NCBI GenBank assembly: GCA_947570515.1
Contig: CANOUM010000123.1
Location: forward strand, 1-5,511
Length of the DNA stretch: 5,511 nt
Origin: an uncultured Clostridia bacterium
GTDB taxonomy: Bacteria; Bacillota; Clostridia; Lachnospirales; Bianqueaceae
Direction of reading: 5' to 3'
Shown: one piece after another, positions 1-5,511 of the stretch
Layout: the number at the start of each line of letters is the position of its first letter
Numbering within the stretch: the first letter of the stretch is position 1
Made by a program: the position numbers and the translations under genes
Notes under the pieces: model-generated
Seen by the model: the letters and a program-made list of their open reading frames with translations, nothing else
The model's database searches: none
What the model was told of the DNA's origin: nothing

Positions 1-1
1 G

Positions 2-979
2 GAAATAACGGTTCATCATCTTTTATCACACACATCGGGACTGCATAATAATTATAACTTTGAAGACGATTTTTATGTAAATGAGGATAGAAAACCTTAT
101 GATAAAGAACAATTTTTTAGAGATTGGATCATTAGGGAGCCTATAAAGAAGCCGGGGGAAGAATTCGATTATAATAATTCCAATTATAATGTACTTGCAT
201 GGATTATCGAGCATGTTTCAGGACAGACCTACAATGAATTCTTACAGGAAAACATTTTTTCGAAGACAGGAATGAACAACACTGTATTTGACAACGGTCA
301 AAATATTATAAAAAACAAAGCAAGTAATTATATGCATGATTATGGCAAGCTGGTCAGAGTGCCATATACGAATAATTTATATAGTATTGGCGCAGGTGCA
401 TTGGTTACGAATTGTGATGACTTGCAAAAATGGTATGAATGTCTCAAAAACAGAAAAATTTTATCGGAATATACCTATGAAATCTATCTGTCAGAAAACA
501 AAAACAACTATTGCTATGGTTTAGAGCGATATGCGGAAGGCAGAACGATTAAATATGAGCATGGCGGAGATATGCCTGGCGTATCGGCTTATACCCAGTA
601 TTATTTCGATGAAGATATCTGCATTATCATTATATCGAATACGGAGTCATTAGATCAATATCGTTTTGGAAATGCTATTGCGGCAATTATGCATGATGAA
701 CAGCCTCCTGCTTCGCGCAGGCCGGAGGAGATTCCTCTATCTCCGGAATCCCTTGAAAAATATACAGGAATATATCTTCCCGGCAAGATACATATAGAAC
801 AAAAAAACGGAAGATTATATTTGGTTCGTGTGAATCAGAATATTCACATTGAATTGTACTGTGTAGGCAAGGATAGCTTCAAAAGACGCTGGGAAGAACA
901 GCAGACAATTCACAAATTAATTTCAGAGCATGATGGGAAGCCTTCGGTGTGGGGATATGGCTTGATAAGGAAGCAATAA
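2..979 (+). CDS. Serine beta-lactamase family hydrolase (class C / penicillin-binding-like), 5' end outside window
   Basis: The frame is open to the left edge, so the ATG at 272 is an internal Met and not the start; 325 residues are visible. Residues 2-14 read ITVHHLLSHTSGL, the hallmark stretch of class C beta-lactamase/D-Ala-D-Ala carboxypeptidase-like enzymes. The SxxK nucleophile motif would lie just upstream, outside the window. The second motif is Y57-N-N59 (Y-x-N, inside FDYNNSNYNVLA). The third is H187-G-G189, replacing the KTG triad, as is usual in this family. Residues about 128-140 (SIGAGALVTNCDDL) match the conserved glycine-rich segment. From about residue 247 (SPESLEKYTGIYLPG) a small beta-rich C-terminal domain follows, as in many family members. 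The substrate cannot be read from sequence; esterase, peptidase and beta-lactam hydrolase roles are all possible. The first half is very AT-rich. Transcription probably ends at the hairpin at 1075-1132. Confidence 0.9.
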   Translation, partial: EITVHHLLSHTSGLHNNYNFEDDFYVNEDRKPYDKEQFFRDWIIREPIKKPGEEFDYNNSNYNVLAWIIEHVSGQTYNEFLQENIFSKTGMNNTVFDNGQNIIKNKASNYMHDYGKLVRVPYTNNLYSIGAGALVTNCDDLQKWYECLKNRKILSEYTYEIYLSENKNNYCYGLERYAEGRTIKYEHGGDMPGVSAYTQYYFDEDICIIIISNTESLDQYRFGNAIAAIMHDEQPPASRRPEEIPLSPESLEKYTGIYLPGKIHIEQKNGRLYLVRVNQNIHIELYCVGKDSFKRRWEEQQTIHKLISEHDGKPSVWGYGLIRKQ

Positions 980-1074
980 CTATCATGCGGGCAAATCTGA
1001 TTTTTAAATGACAGGTTTGGAATCTAAAGAACCTGACTGACACAAAATGAGAGCAGTTTTGAAAATGATTCGAG

Positions 1075-1132
1075 CAAAAAGCAAGAAATGGCAATCCGCT
1101 TACCCCTGCGGATTGCCATTTCTTGCTTTTTG
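1075..1132. terminator. Bidirectional intrinsic terminator between convergent genes
   Basis: Arms 1075-1099 and 1108-1132 are perfectly complementary over 25 bp, with an 8-base loop at 1100-1107. The outer part of the stem is an A5/T5 tract, so both strands present a GC-containing hairpin ending in a U run (1127-1131 on plus, 1080-1076 on minus). It lies about 95 bases after the stop of the beta-lactamase-family gene. It also contains the stop codon and last codons of the convergent C39-like peptidase gene. Function is inferred from structure and position. Confidence 0.85.
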
Positions 1133-1723
1133 AATCACAACTGCCTGACTTTTCTGCGCCTCATAAGCGCGTTCTACATTTTCTTTCTTATAATATGCCC
1201 TCTCACCGCCAGTCGGATCATTAAAGATGTACCCTTCTTCATCATAACCGATGAGCAGCAAACAATGCATCGGGTTAATCCATTCAATTTTTTTCCCGGT
1301 TTCCGTATACCAATCACGCAAATGATAGGGCTCCTTCATATCAATCGTCCCCCAAAATACCACCGGTATATCCCGGTCAATAAACCGGCGGCACAGCTCC
1401 TGAATACTCAGTCCATAATATGCGCTCGCCTCGTACTCCTCCAGCTTCTCAACCGCCTTCAGAATAACCGGAGCAAAGCATCCCCACCCCTCATTGGTAT
1501 ACGGGCTTCCCGGAAATGCTTCCCATGGATCGCAGCCATGATACATTCCATCTTCCCCCATCACCGGCGCCGCGCCCCGCGGCAAAAGTTCATCCATAAA
1601 CTGTTCTGGCGTGATTGACAGCCCCAGATATTGCAGCGCCATGACGGCAGACACACTCTCGCAGCCCGTTGGGTATTTAATCAGCTGACTGATAAAGGGA
1701 ACATTTTCAATGATATGCTTCAT
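1100..1723 (-). CDS. C39-like family cysteine peptidase (Peptidase_C39_2 type)
   Basis: A 207-residue protein. The start is placed at the ATG at 1723 because AAAAGGAG lies 5 bases upstream; the in-frame Met seven codons earlier (1744) would put this ribosome site inside the gene. The papain-like catalytic set is visible: Cys21 in YPTGCES, His153 in NPMHCLLLIGYD, and Asp169 in FNDP. This is the order of the C39-like family, in which many members are stand-alone proteases. No hydrophobic signal peptide or transmembrane segment is seen, and there is no fused ABC transporter, so this is not a bacteriocin-processing exporter. The substrate is unknown. The last codons form one arm of the 25-bp terminator, and the TAA lies in its loop. 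The gene follows the ferritin-like gene on the same strand after 115 bases, with its own candidate promoter in between. Local GC is high (53 and 58% in two 60-base lines counted). Confidence 0.85.
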   Translation of the reverse strand: MKHIIENVPFISQLIKYPTGCESVSAVMALQYLGLSITPEQFMDELLPRGAAPVMGEDGMYHGCDPWEAFPGSPYTNEGWGCFAPVILKAVEKLEEYEASAYYGLSIQELCRRFIDRDIPVVFWGTIDMKEPYHLRDWYTETGKKIEWINPMHCLLLIGYDEEGYIFNDPTGGERAYYKKENVERAYEAQKSQAVVIQKARNGNPQG

Positions 1724-1819
1724 ACGATCTCCTTTTATGTTCATTAATCAGATTCGTTATTTTCTCATCAAACTTATGCTGCGCTTATTTTATCACATGC
1801 TTACCGTTTTTTCTACTGT

Positions 1820-1825
1820 ATTATA
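1820..1825 (-). promoter_or_regulatory. Candidate -10 element for the C39-like peptidase gene
   Basis: On the minus strand this reads TATAAT, a perfect sigma-A -10 hexamer, inside TGTTATATAAT, which could also be read as an extended -10. No good -35 hexamer lies 16-18 bases upstream. It falls just after the stop of the ferritin-like gene and would give a leader of roughly 90 bases. The region is AT-rich, so a chance match is possible. Confidence 0.3.
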
Positions 1826-1838
1826 TAACACGCTTGCC

Positions 1839-2393
1839 TTATTCCGTTTTTTCCCATCCCTCTCTGACCAGCTGCTGTAAAATCATAATATGGTATTCTT
1901 CATCATGAATGATTCGTTTCAGTACAGCATTGACGGCATCATCCTGAATCATGCTGATATGCAGTCTGTATTGATGAATCGCCGCCTGTTCTGCTTCTAT
2001 GTCCACCTGCAGCATTTGCGGAATCCATCTAGGCAGCGTCAGATACGCCGGTGACCACAGCCCATTAGGCTGATTTGTCTCAAAACCTACCATTCCGCCC
2101 AGTAAATGAATCAATTCACCAAGCTTCTGCAGATGTATCATCTCTGCCATCGCAAGCCCCAAAATTGTTCGAGCTAACGGACAATGCTCGCCGGACATGC
2201 GGTTTTCATTATTGATATATTGCAAAATGGCTGATAACTCAGATACTGATCCGCAATAATCGTCCATCAAAAGATCCGCATATCTTTGATTTTTCCCCCT
2301 CACCTGAATAGGGGGATACGGCAGATCAACCATAATAGGTCTAACTCCTGCCATATTGCAATCATTGATAAACGGATTTTTACTTTTTTCCAT
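1839..2393 (-). CDS. Ferritin-like di-metal carboxylate protein
   Basis: 184 residues. The sequence fits a four-helix ferritin/rubrerythrin-like bundle with ligands in the expected order. These are Glu52 in helix 1 (SELSAILQY), E84-x-x-H87 in helix 2 (AEMIHLQKL), Glu135 (possibly Glu133) in helix 3 (DIEAEQAAIHQY), and E165-x-x-H168 in helix 4 (DEEYH). A long linker (about 95-130, rich in Gly, Pro and Trp) joins helices 2 and 3, as expected for the crossover in this fold. About 36 residues precede helix 1. The ligand set predicts a di-iron or di-manganese centre; peroxide or oxidative-stress handling is plausible, but neither the metal nor the reaction can be read directly. Rubredoxin-type CxxC pairs are absent, so this is not a full rubrerythrin. 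The ATG is preceded by AGAGAGGA with 9 bases of spacing. It lies 73 bases after the ogt remnant on the same strand, with no clear terminator between, so read-through is possible. Confidence 0.75.
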   Translation of the reverse strand: MEKSKNPFINDCNMAGVRPIMVDLPYPPIQVRGKNQRYADLLMDDYCGSVSELSAILQYINNENRMSGEHCPLARTILGLAMAEMIHLQKLGELIHLLGGMVGFETNQPNGLWSPAYLTLPRWIPQMLQVDIEAEQAAIHQYRLHISMIQDDAVNAVLKRIIHDEEYHIMILQQLVREGWEKTE

Positions 2394-2466
2394 ATACGAG
2401 GATCCTCTCTCTTCATAATATATATAAATACTATGTTTACAATCCCCGGCATAGCACTGTCATATC

Positions 2467-2813
2467 TTACGGTGCTGTTGAATGTTCCGGCACGAAATAT
2501 TCAGCTTTATAAGCACCCTCTAATTTTAAAAACATAATCTTTTTGTCAATACCACCGGCATACCCTGCTAAGCTATTATTGGATGCCACTACCCGATGAA
2601 TATGAGGCTCAAAGTCCGGCTGCCTGCCTGTAAAAAGATATCCAGCCACCTCTTTAACTTTTGAAGAATCGGCGTTTCCTGCGGCTCATTTTTCTCATCT
2701 AAGCAGTAGGCATAATACTTTTCCCCCTTAAACCAAAGTCCTACAACGCCAATTTCATCAGCTGCAAGGAGCACTTCTCCTACAGGGGACTGATATATAC
2801 TTGTATAATGCAT
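2467..2813 (-). pseudogene. ogt: Degenerate methylated-DNA--protein-cysteine methyltransferase (Ogt/MGMT)
   Basis: The intact enzyme moves the alkyl group from O6-methylguanine to its own cysteine. From ATG 2813, residues 1-65 are a normal Ogt N-terminal domain (MHYTSIYQSPVGEVLLAADE, then GLWFKGEKYY and KRWLDI). After codon ATC the family sequence continues only in another frame (LFTGRQPDFEPHIH), which fits loss of one T from a T run now five long (2632-2636). The frame-1 product stops at 2589 after 74 residues. In the second frame the text jumps from PHIH straight to RVVASNNSLAGYAGGIDKK and runs to a TAA at 2467. The segment between, about 60 residues in relatives, holds the DNA-binding helix-turn-helix and the Pro-Cys of PCHR, and it is missing. 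Without the acceptor Cys the gene cannot encode an active transferase. Its ribosome site, GGGAGGG, directly follows the TAA of the MFS gene, 13 bases away: a former two-gene operon. Confidence 0.85.
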
Positions 2814-2826
2814 GGCTTACCCTCCC

Positions 2827-4047
2827 TTACGATGCTTTTTCTGCTTTTGATTTCCCACTATGTGATTTTATCGTAGCAGCATAAGCACTATTACACAATC
2901 CCAATACCGCAGAAAGAATGAACAGAGTCTCCATACCTAGCTTGGTCCAAATCCAACCACCAAACAAAGCAATAAAAATGGTAATGAGATGATTGACAGA
3001 AATACCGGTAGAAATGGTGGCTCTTGCCTCCTCCGGAGTATCTGCCAGGTCGTGAACATATACATTGGAGGCCATCGATGCCAGCGAGATAATGGAATCC
3101 AAAATATAATTGGCACAGCACACTACAAATGCAATATCTTTGGGAAAAATTCGATGGGCAAACCCATAGAAAAAACAAACAATAACCAAGATCAGCGTAT
3201 CACCTACCATTACCTTTTTATATCCAATCTTGTCAATCAATTTTCCTATCATCGGTGAAAGCACAAAACTAAATACAGCGGAAATAGCAAACAGGAGACT
3301 GATAACCGTAGTGGACGCTCCATAAAATAGAATCAGTACATAGGGTCCAAAAGTAAAAAACACTTGCTTTCTCGCGCCATAAAACACTTCAAGAAAATAG
3401 TATTTTGTATATTTTTTGCGGAAATAAAAACGGCTGTTGGTTTTATCGGTTTCACTTTTCCCGTTGATCCGTAGTGAGAACAGCATACCCACCAAAAGCA
3501 ATACTGTAGAAATCATAAATACCGCTCGATAGGCCTCTACGCCAGAAACAAATAAAAATGCCACGCCAATGATAACAAAGCCTATCAAATGTCCTCCCTG
3601 CATCATGGAGCTGACCCATCCCAGCGCTCTTCCGCTTCGCCCTTCTTTGGAATACTCCAAAGCTAATGTGGTACGCATTCCTAACTGAATATGATCGCCC
3701 AGCGAATATATAATAATTGCTAAAATGATCATCGCTTTATTAGCAGGCACCACAGCATGCATAGCCATTCCCGCCAGCATGATGACCGCTCCCATCTTAT
3801 AAATGGTTTCGGCCGAAAAGGTATAAAAGGCAGCTAAGATAAATACCAACAGAAGCCCCGGCAGTTCCCGGAAGAACTCAGACAAACCTTTATCAAATTC
3901 CGTCATTGTGACAATTTCTGCAAGAAAATTATCAATCACGCCTTTATATAATCCATAAGAAAGTGCGACTACTAATATAGACAGAAAAAACTGCTTATAA
4001 GGCGATTCTGTTTTAAATGCATTCTTAAAAGTTCCGAAAAATTTCAC
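2827..4047 (-). CDS. MFS transporter, 12-TM type
   Basis: 406 residues from the chosen GTG at 4047. About 12 hydrophobic segments occur in two sets of six, split by a charged loop (NGKSETDKTNSRFYFRKKY, about residues 195-215). The second half carries GKLIDKIGYKKV (about 268-279), a form of the MFS loop 8-9 motif. It is a plasma-membrane secondary transporter; substrate and direction are unknown. Start choice: AAAGGAG at 4056-4062 is 8 bases from GTG 4047 but only 2 bases from ATG 4053, and no ribosome site precedes GTG 4065. The longer forms would be 408 or 412 residues. The gene is directly followed by the broken ogt, so a shared role in response to an alkylating or toxic compound is conceivable but only inferred. 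Upstream are overlapping inverted repeats (4071-4142) that may be a leader structure or operator. No clear promoter was found. Confidence 0.85.
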   Translation of the reverse strand: MKFFGTFKNAFKTESPYKQFFLSILVVALSYGLYKGVIDNFLAEIVTMTEFDKGLSEFFRELPGLLLVFILAAFYTFSAETIYKMGAVIMLAGMAMHAVVPANKAMIILAIIIYSLGDHIQLGMRTTLALEYSKEGRSGRALGWVSSMMQGGHLIGFVIIGVAFLFVSGVEAYRAVFMISTVLLLVGMLFSLRINGKSETDKTNSRFYFRKKYTKYYFLEVFYGARKQVFFTFGPYVLILFYGASTTVISLLFAISAVFSFVLSPMIGKLIDKIGYKKVMVGDTLILVIVCFFYGFAHRIFPKDIAFVVCCANYILDSIISLASMASNVYVHDLADTPEEARATISTGISVNHLITIFIALFGGWIWTKLGMETLFILSAVLGLCNSAYAATIKSHSGKSKAEKAS

Positions 4048-4070
4048 TTCCATAGCTCCTTTCACTCTTT

Positions 4071-4142
4071 GGGGAATCCGCTTCCGCTGCTGTCATCTAA
4101 TGATAGCTATCCCTAATTCCCCATATAGAAGGTATAGGGATA
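4071..4142 (-). promoter_or_regulatory. Interleaved inverted repeats in the leader/operator region of the MFS gene
   Basis: Two perfect arm pairs interleave. TATCCCTA/TAGGGATA occupy 4135-4142 and 4108-4115 (8 bp, 19-base spacing). GGGGAAT/ATTCCCC occupy 4116-4122 and 4071-4077 (7 bp). In minus-strand order this is a-b-a'-b', the topology of an H-type pseudoknot if transcribed, or two protein-binding palindromes if not. A 10-bp palindrome GATAGCTATC (4102-4111) overlaps one arm. The block ends 18 bases before GTG 4065 and 24 bases before GTG 4047. I do not recognise a named riboswitch. The rest of the 4066-4268 gap holds only the tRNA promoter. Confidence 0.35.
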
Positions 4143-4218
4143 TTTCATCATTTTATTACTTAAATCATCAGCGTTTTTTTATTGCTTCTGCTAATTCAAA
4201 TCCCTGATAAAAAACTGC

Positions 4219-4247
4219 TTGACAGAAAAGCCTGTAAGTGCTATGAT
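4219..4247 (+). promoter_or_regulatory. Sigma-A-type promoter for tRNA-Leu
   Basis: TTGACA at 4219-4224 and TATGAT at 4242-4247 are separated by exactly 17 bases: a perfect -35 and a 5/6 match -10. The predicted transcript start near 4254 is about 15 bases before the tRNA 5' end, a usual distance for a tRNA gene. It points away from the minus-strand MFS gene. Confidence 0.8.
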
Positions 4248-4268
4248 AATTGGCGTTATGAGTCCCAT

Positions 4269-4354
4269 GCAGTTGTGGCGGAACTGGCATACGCGCTAGA
4301 CTAAGGATCTAGTGTCCATTTAACGACTTGAGGGTTCGAGTCCCTCCAACTGCA
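4269..4354 (+). tRNA. tRNA-Leu (anticodon AAG)
   Basis: An 86-base type II tRNA. The acceptor stem GCAGTTG (4269-4275) pairs with CAACTGC (4347-4353), leaving A4354 as discriminator. The anticodon stem CTAGA/TCTAG (4296-4300, 4308-4312) encloses the loop CTAAGGA, with anticodon AAG at 4303-4305, reading CUU and, after A-to-I editing, other CUN codons. The 17-base variable arm (4313-4329) with a GTC/GAC stem is the long form typical of Leu, Ser and Tyr tRNAs. The T stem is GAGGG/CCCTC (4330-4334, 4342-4346) with loop TTCGAGT. The 3' CCA is not encoded: the bases after the discriminator are CTT. The gene stands alone, with its own promoter and terminator. Confidence 0.95.
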
Positions 4355-4363
4355 CTTTCTATG

Positions 4364-4396
4364 GAACCTGCTTAAACAGCAGGTTCTTTTGTTTTT
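4364..4396 (+). terminator. Intrinsic terminator of the tRNA-Leu transcript
   Basis: GAACCTGCT (4364-4372) and AGCAGGTTC (4378-4386) form a perfect 9-bp stem with a 5-base loop, followed by TTTTGTTTTT. It starts 10 bases after the tRNA. There is no T run on the minus strand, so it is not expected to stop transcripts of the convergent MFS gene. Confidence 0.9.
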
Positions 4397-4474
4397 CAGT
4401 GTTTATACGGCTTCCAGAGGTTTTGCAGCAGTCCATGCTGTTACCGATAACTCTTCACTCGCCAAAGATTCCCT

Positions 4475-5511
4475 TTAAACAAGCTGCTTTAAAAGCTTTC
4501 TGGCATTTAAAGCAAGCACAAAACAAATCATACCGCCGCCAAAGAAAATCACATACGGACAAGAAATCAGTTTATCAAACAGAATACCATGAATGGTTAA
4601 ACTAACAGGCTGCATACAGCCGCATACAACTGATACAAATGCCATTATTTTTCCGGTCAGCTCCTTTGTTGTTTTAGCTTGAATTGCCGCGGTTACACGA
4701 ATATTAAAAACAGCATTCACAAAATTATTTAAAAACCCAAAGAAGAGCATAATTAAAAATCCATAAGAAGAAGCAAACGGTAACAGCGCAATCCCCAATC
4801 CAGCCGTTGCGATTACATTGGCAATGAGTAACAGATAACTTTTTTCTACATTAATCCGGCTGGCTAATGCACTGGTAACAAGGCCGCCAAGGAGACCTCC
4901 AAGCCCCATCGCCCCATTCAAATACCCCAGATGCGAATCCGTCAGACCAAGTGTAGCGGTTATGACAACAGGAATTCCAACGCTATATAACCCTACAGAA
5001 GTAAGATTGATAAATGCAAATAATGCAAGAGTACGAAAAATGCTGCGTTCTTCATGAAAAATAAAATTCCAGCTCTCACGAAGGTCCGTCATAATAGTAA
5101 CAAGCATATTTCTATTTTTCTGAACCTTTTGATAAGGAATATGAATAAAAAGCTCCATAACAGCTGAAAGAAAAAAACATAAGCAGCTAATGACTAAAAC
5201 AGGACGTATGCCGGCAAAGCCGAAAATCATACCACCGAGAACAGGACCCAGTAAACAAGAAAGGTTGTTTACCATATTTACAATCCCATAGCCACGAATC
5301 GCAAGGGTATTATTCAGCAAAAGAGGAATGCTTGCCTGCACAGAGGGGCCATAAAAACCGCTAATGCTATACAGTAGAATTAAACAAACCATCATAAGCG
5401 GAACAAAAGAAATATGCCCCAACAGTAACTGATAACCTAAAATTAACCCTGCCGTTAGAAAATCTAATACAACCATACTGCGAGATTTATTCGCGCGATC
5501 CGCCACAACCC
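4475..5511 (-). CDS. MFS transporter, macrolide/multidrug-efflux-like, N-terminus outside window
   Basis: The frame stays open through the right edge, and the last bases encode G-V-V-A-D-R-A-N-K-S-R. This matches the conserved loop between TM2 and TM3 of MFS proteins (GxxADRxxR/K), so roughly 50-60 N-terminal residues including TM1 and TM2 are missing. The GTG at 5506 is an internal Val and not a start. The visible 345 residues hold about ten membrane segments. Between them are a charged central loop (about 128-156, KVQKNR to HEERS) and a second-half glycine-rich segment GAMGLGGLLGGLVTS (about 200-214). The segment MVNNLSCLLGPVLGGMIFG is typical of the drug:proton antiporter group that includes Mef-type macrolide exporters; an efflux role is inferred from that resemblance only. 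It is not closely similar to the MFS protein at 2827-4047. The stop at 4475 faces the tRNA terminator, 78 bases away. No clear minus-strand terminator was seen. Confidence 0.85.
   Translation of the reverse strand, partial: VVADRANKSRSMVVLDFLTAGLILGYQLLLGHISFVPLMMVCLILLYSISGFYGPSVQASIPLLLNNTLAIRGYGIVNMVNNLSCLLGPVLGGMIFGFAGIRPVLVISCLCFFLSAVMELFIHIPYQKVQKNRNMLVTIMTDLRESWNFIFHEERSIFRTLALFAFINLTSVGLYSVGIPVVITATLGLTDSHLGYLNGAMGLGGLLGGLVTSALASRINVEKSYLLLIANVIATAGLGIALLPFASSYGFLIMLFFGFLNNFVNAVFNIRVTAAIQAKTTKELTGKIMAFVSVVCGCMQPVSLTIHGILFDKLISCPYVIFFGGGMICFVLALNARKLLKQLV

Noticed and set aside
272..979. ATG at 272 as the start of the beta-lactamase-family gene
   Set aside because: The same frame is open back to base 2 and encodes the family motif HLLSHTSGL and the Y-x-N motif, so 272 is internal.
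992..1035. Weak hairpins after the hydrolase gene (CAAATCTG/CAGGTTTG and CAGGTT/AACCTG)
   Set aside because: They are short, compete for the same bases and lack a T run; the strong hairpin at 1075-1132 explains termination better.
1088..1618. Plus-strand open frame of 176 codons
   Set aside because: It lies opposite the C39-like peptidase gene, which has a catalytic triad and ribosome site; the plus frame shows no family features.
2398..2407. Perfect 10-bp palindrome GAGGATCCTC at the ribosome site of the ferritin-like gene
   Set aside because: With no loop it cannot fold as a hairpin, and a single short palindrome overlapping an AGGA site is weak evidence for an operator.
2415..2442. TTGTAA and TATTAT, 16 bases apart, as a promoter of the ferritin-like gene
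   Set aside because: The implied transcript start, near 2408, falls inside the ribosome site (2403-2410), and the stretch is simply AT-rich.
4269..4354. tRNA 3' end as an integration site for a mobile element
   Set aside because: No integrase gene and no second copy of the tRNA 3' end were seen in the window.
4397..4474. Terminator for the right-hand MFS gene in the convergent gap
   Set aside because: Only a 5-bp CAGCA/TGCTG stem without a T run is visible on the minus strand.
4399..4605. Plus-strand open frame of 68 codons after the tRNA terminator
   Set aside because: It mostly overlaps the antisense side of the MFS coding region and has no ribosome site or recognisable motif.

Overview
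The window looks like part of a low-to-medium GC Clostridia chromosome, probably a gut Lachnospiraceae-type organism. The reasons are AT-rich codon use, strong AGGAG-type ribosome sites, sigma-A-like promoters, and the character of the encoded proteins (a class C beta-lactamase-like serine hydrolase, a C39-like cysteine peptidase, a ferritin-like protein, Ogt and MFS exporters). The taxonomic call is inference; there is no rRNA or species marker here.

Layout, left to right. A plus-strand serine beta-lactamase-family gene enters from the left edge without its start and ends at 979. It converges on a minus-strand C39-like peptidase gene (1100-1723). A perfect 25-bp hairpin (1075-1132) sits between them and probably terminates both; its right arm and loop lie inside the last codons and stop of the peptidase gene. 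Further right on the minus strand are a ferritin-like di-metal protein (1839-2393), a broken methylguanine-DNA methyltransferase (2467-2813) and an MFS transporter (2827-4047). The transporter and the broken ogt are 13 bases apart and form an operon. A 200-base gap holds interleaved inverted repeats upstream of the transporter on one side and a near-consensus promoter on the other. That promoter drives a plus-strand tRNA-Leu(AAG) (4269-4354) with its own terminator (4364-4396). The right end is a second, unrelated MFS transporter on the minus strand that runs off the window.

The genes do not add up to one pathway. They read as accessory housekeeping and resistance genes: hydrolase, peptidase, di-metal protein, DNA-alkylation repair remnant and two exporters. 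No CRISPR array, insertion sequence, phage gene or attachment site is visible. The most informative observations are the two separate lesions in ogt (a one-base frameshift and an in-frame loss that includes the catalytic Cys), the terminator built into coding sequence, and the a-b-a'-b' repeat arrangement ahead of the first transporter gene. I see no convincing new multi-gene system.
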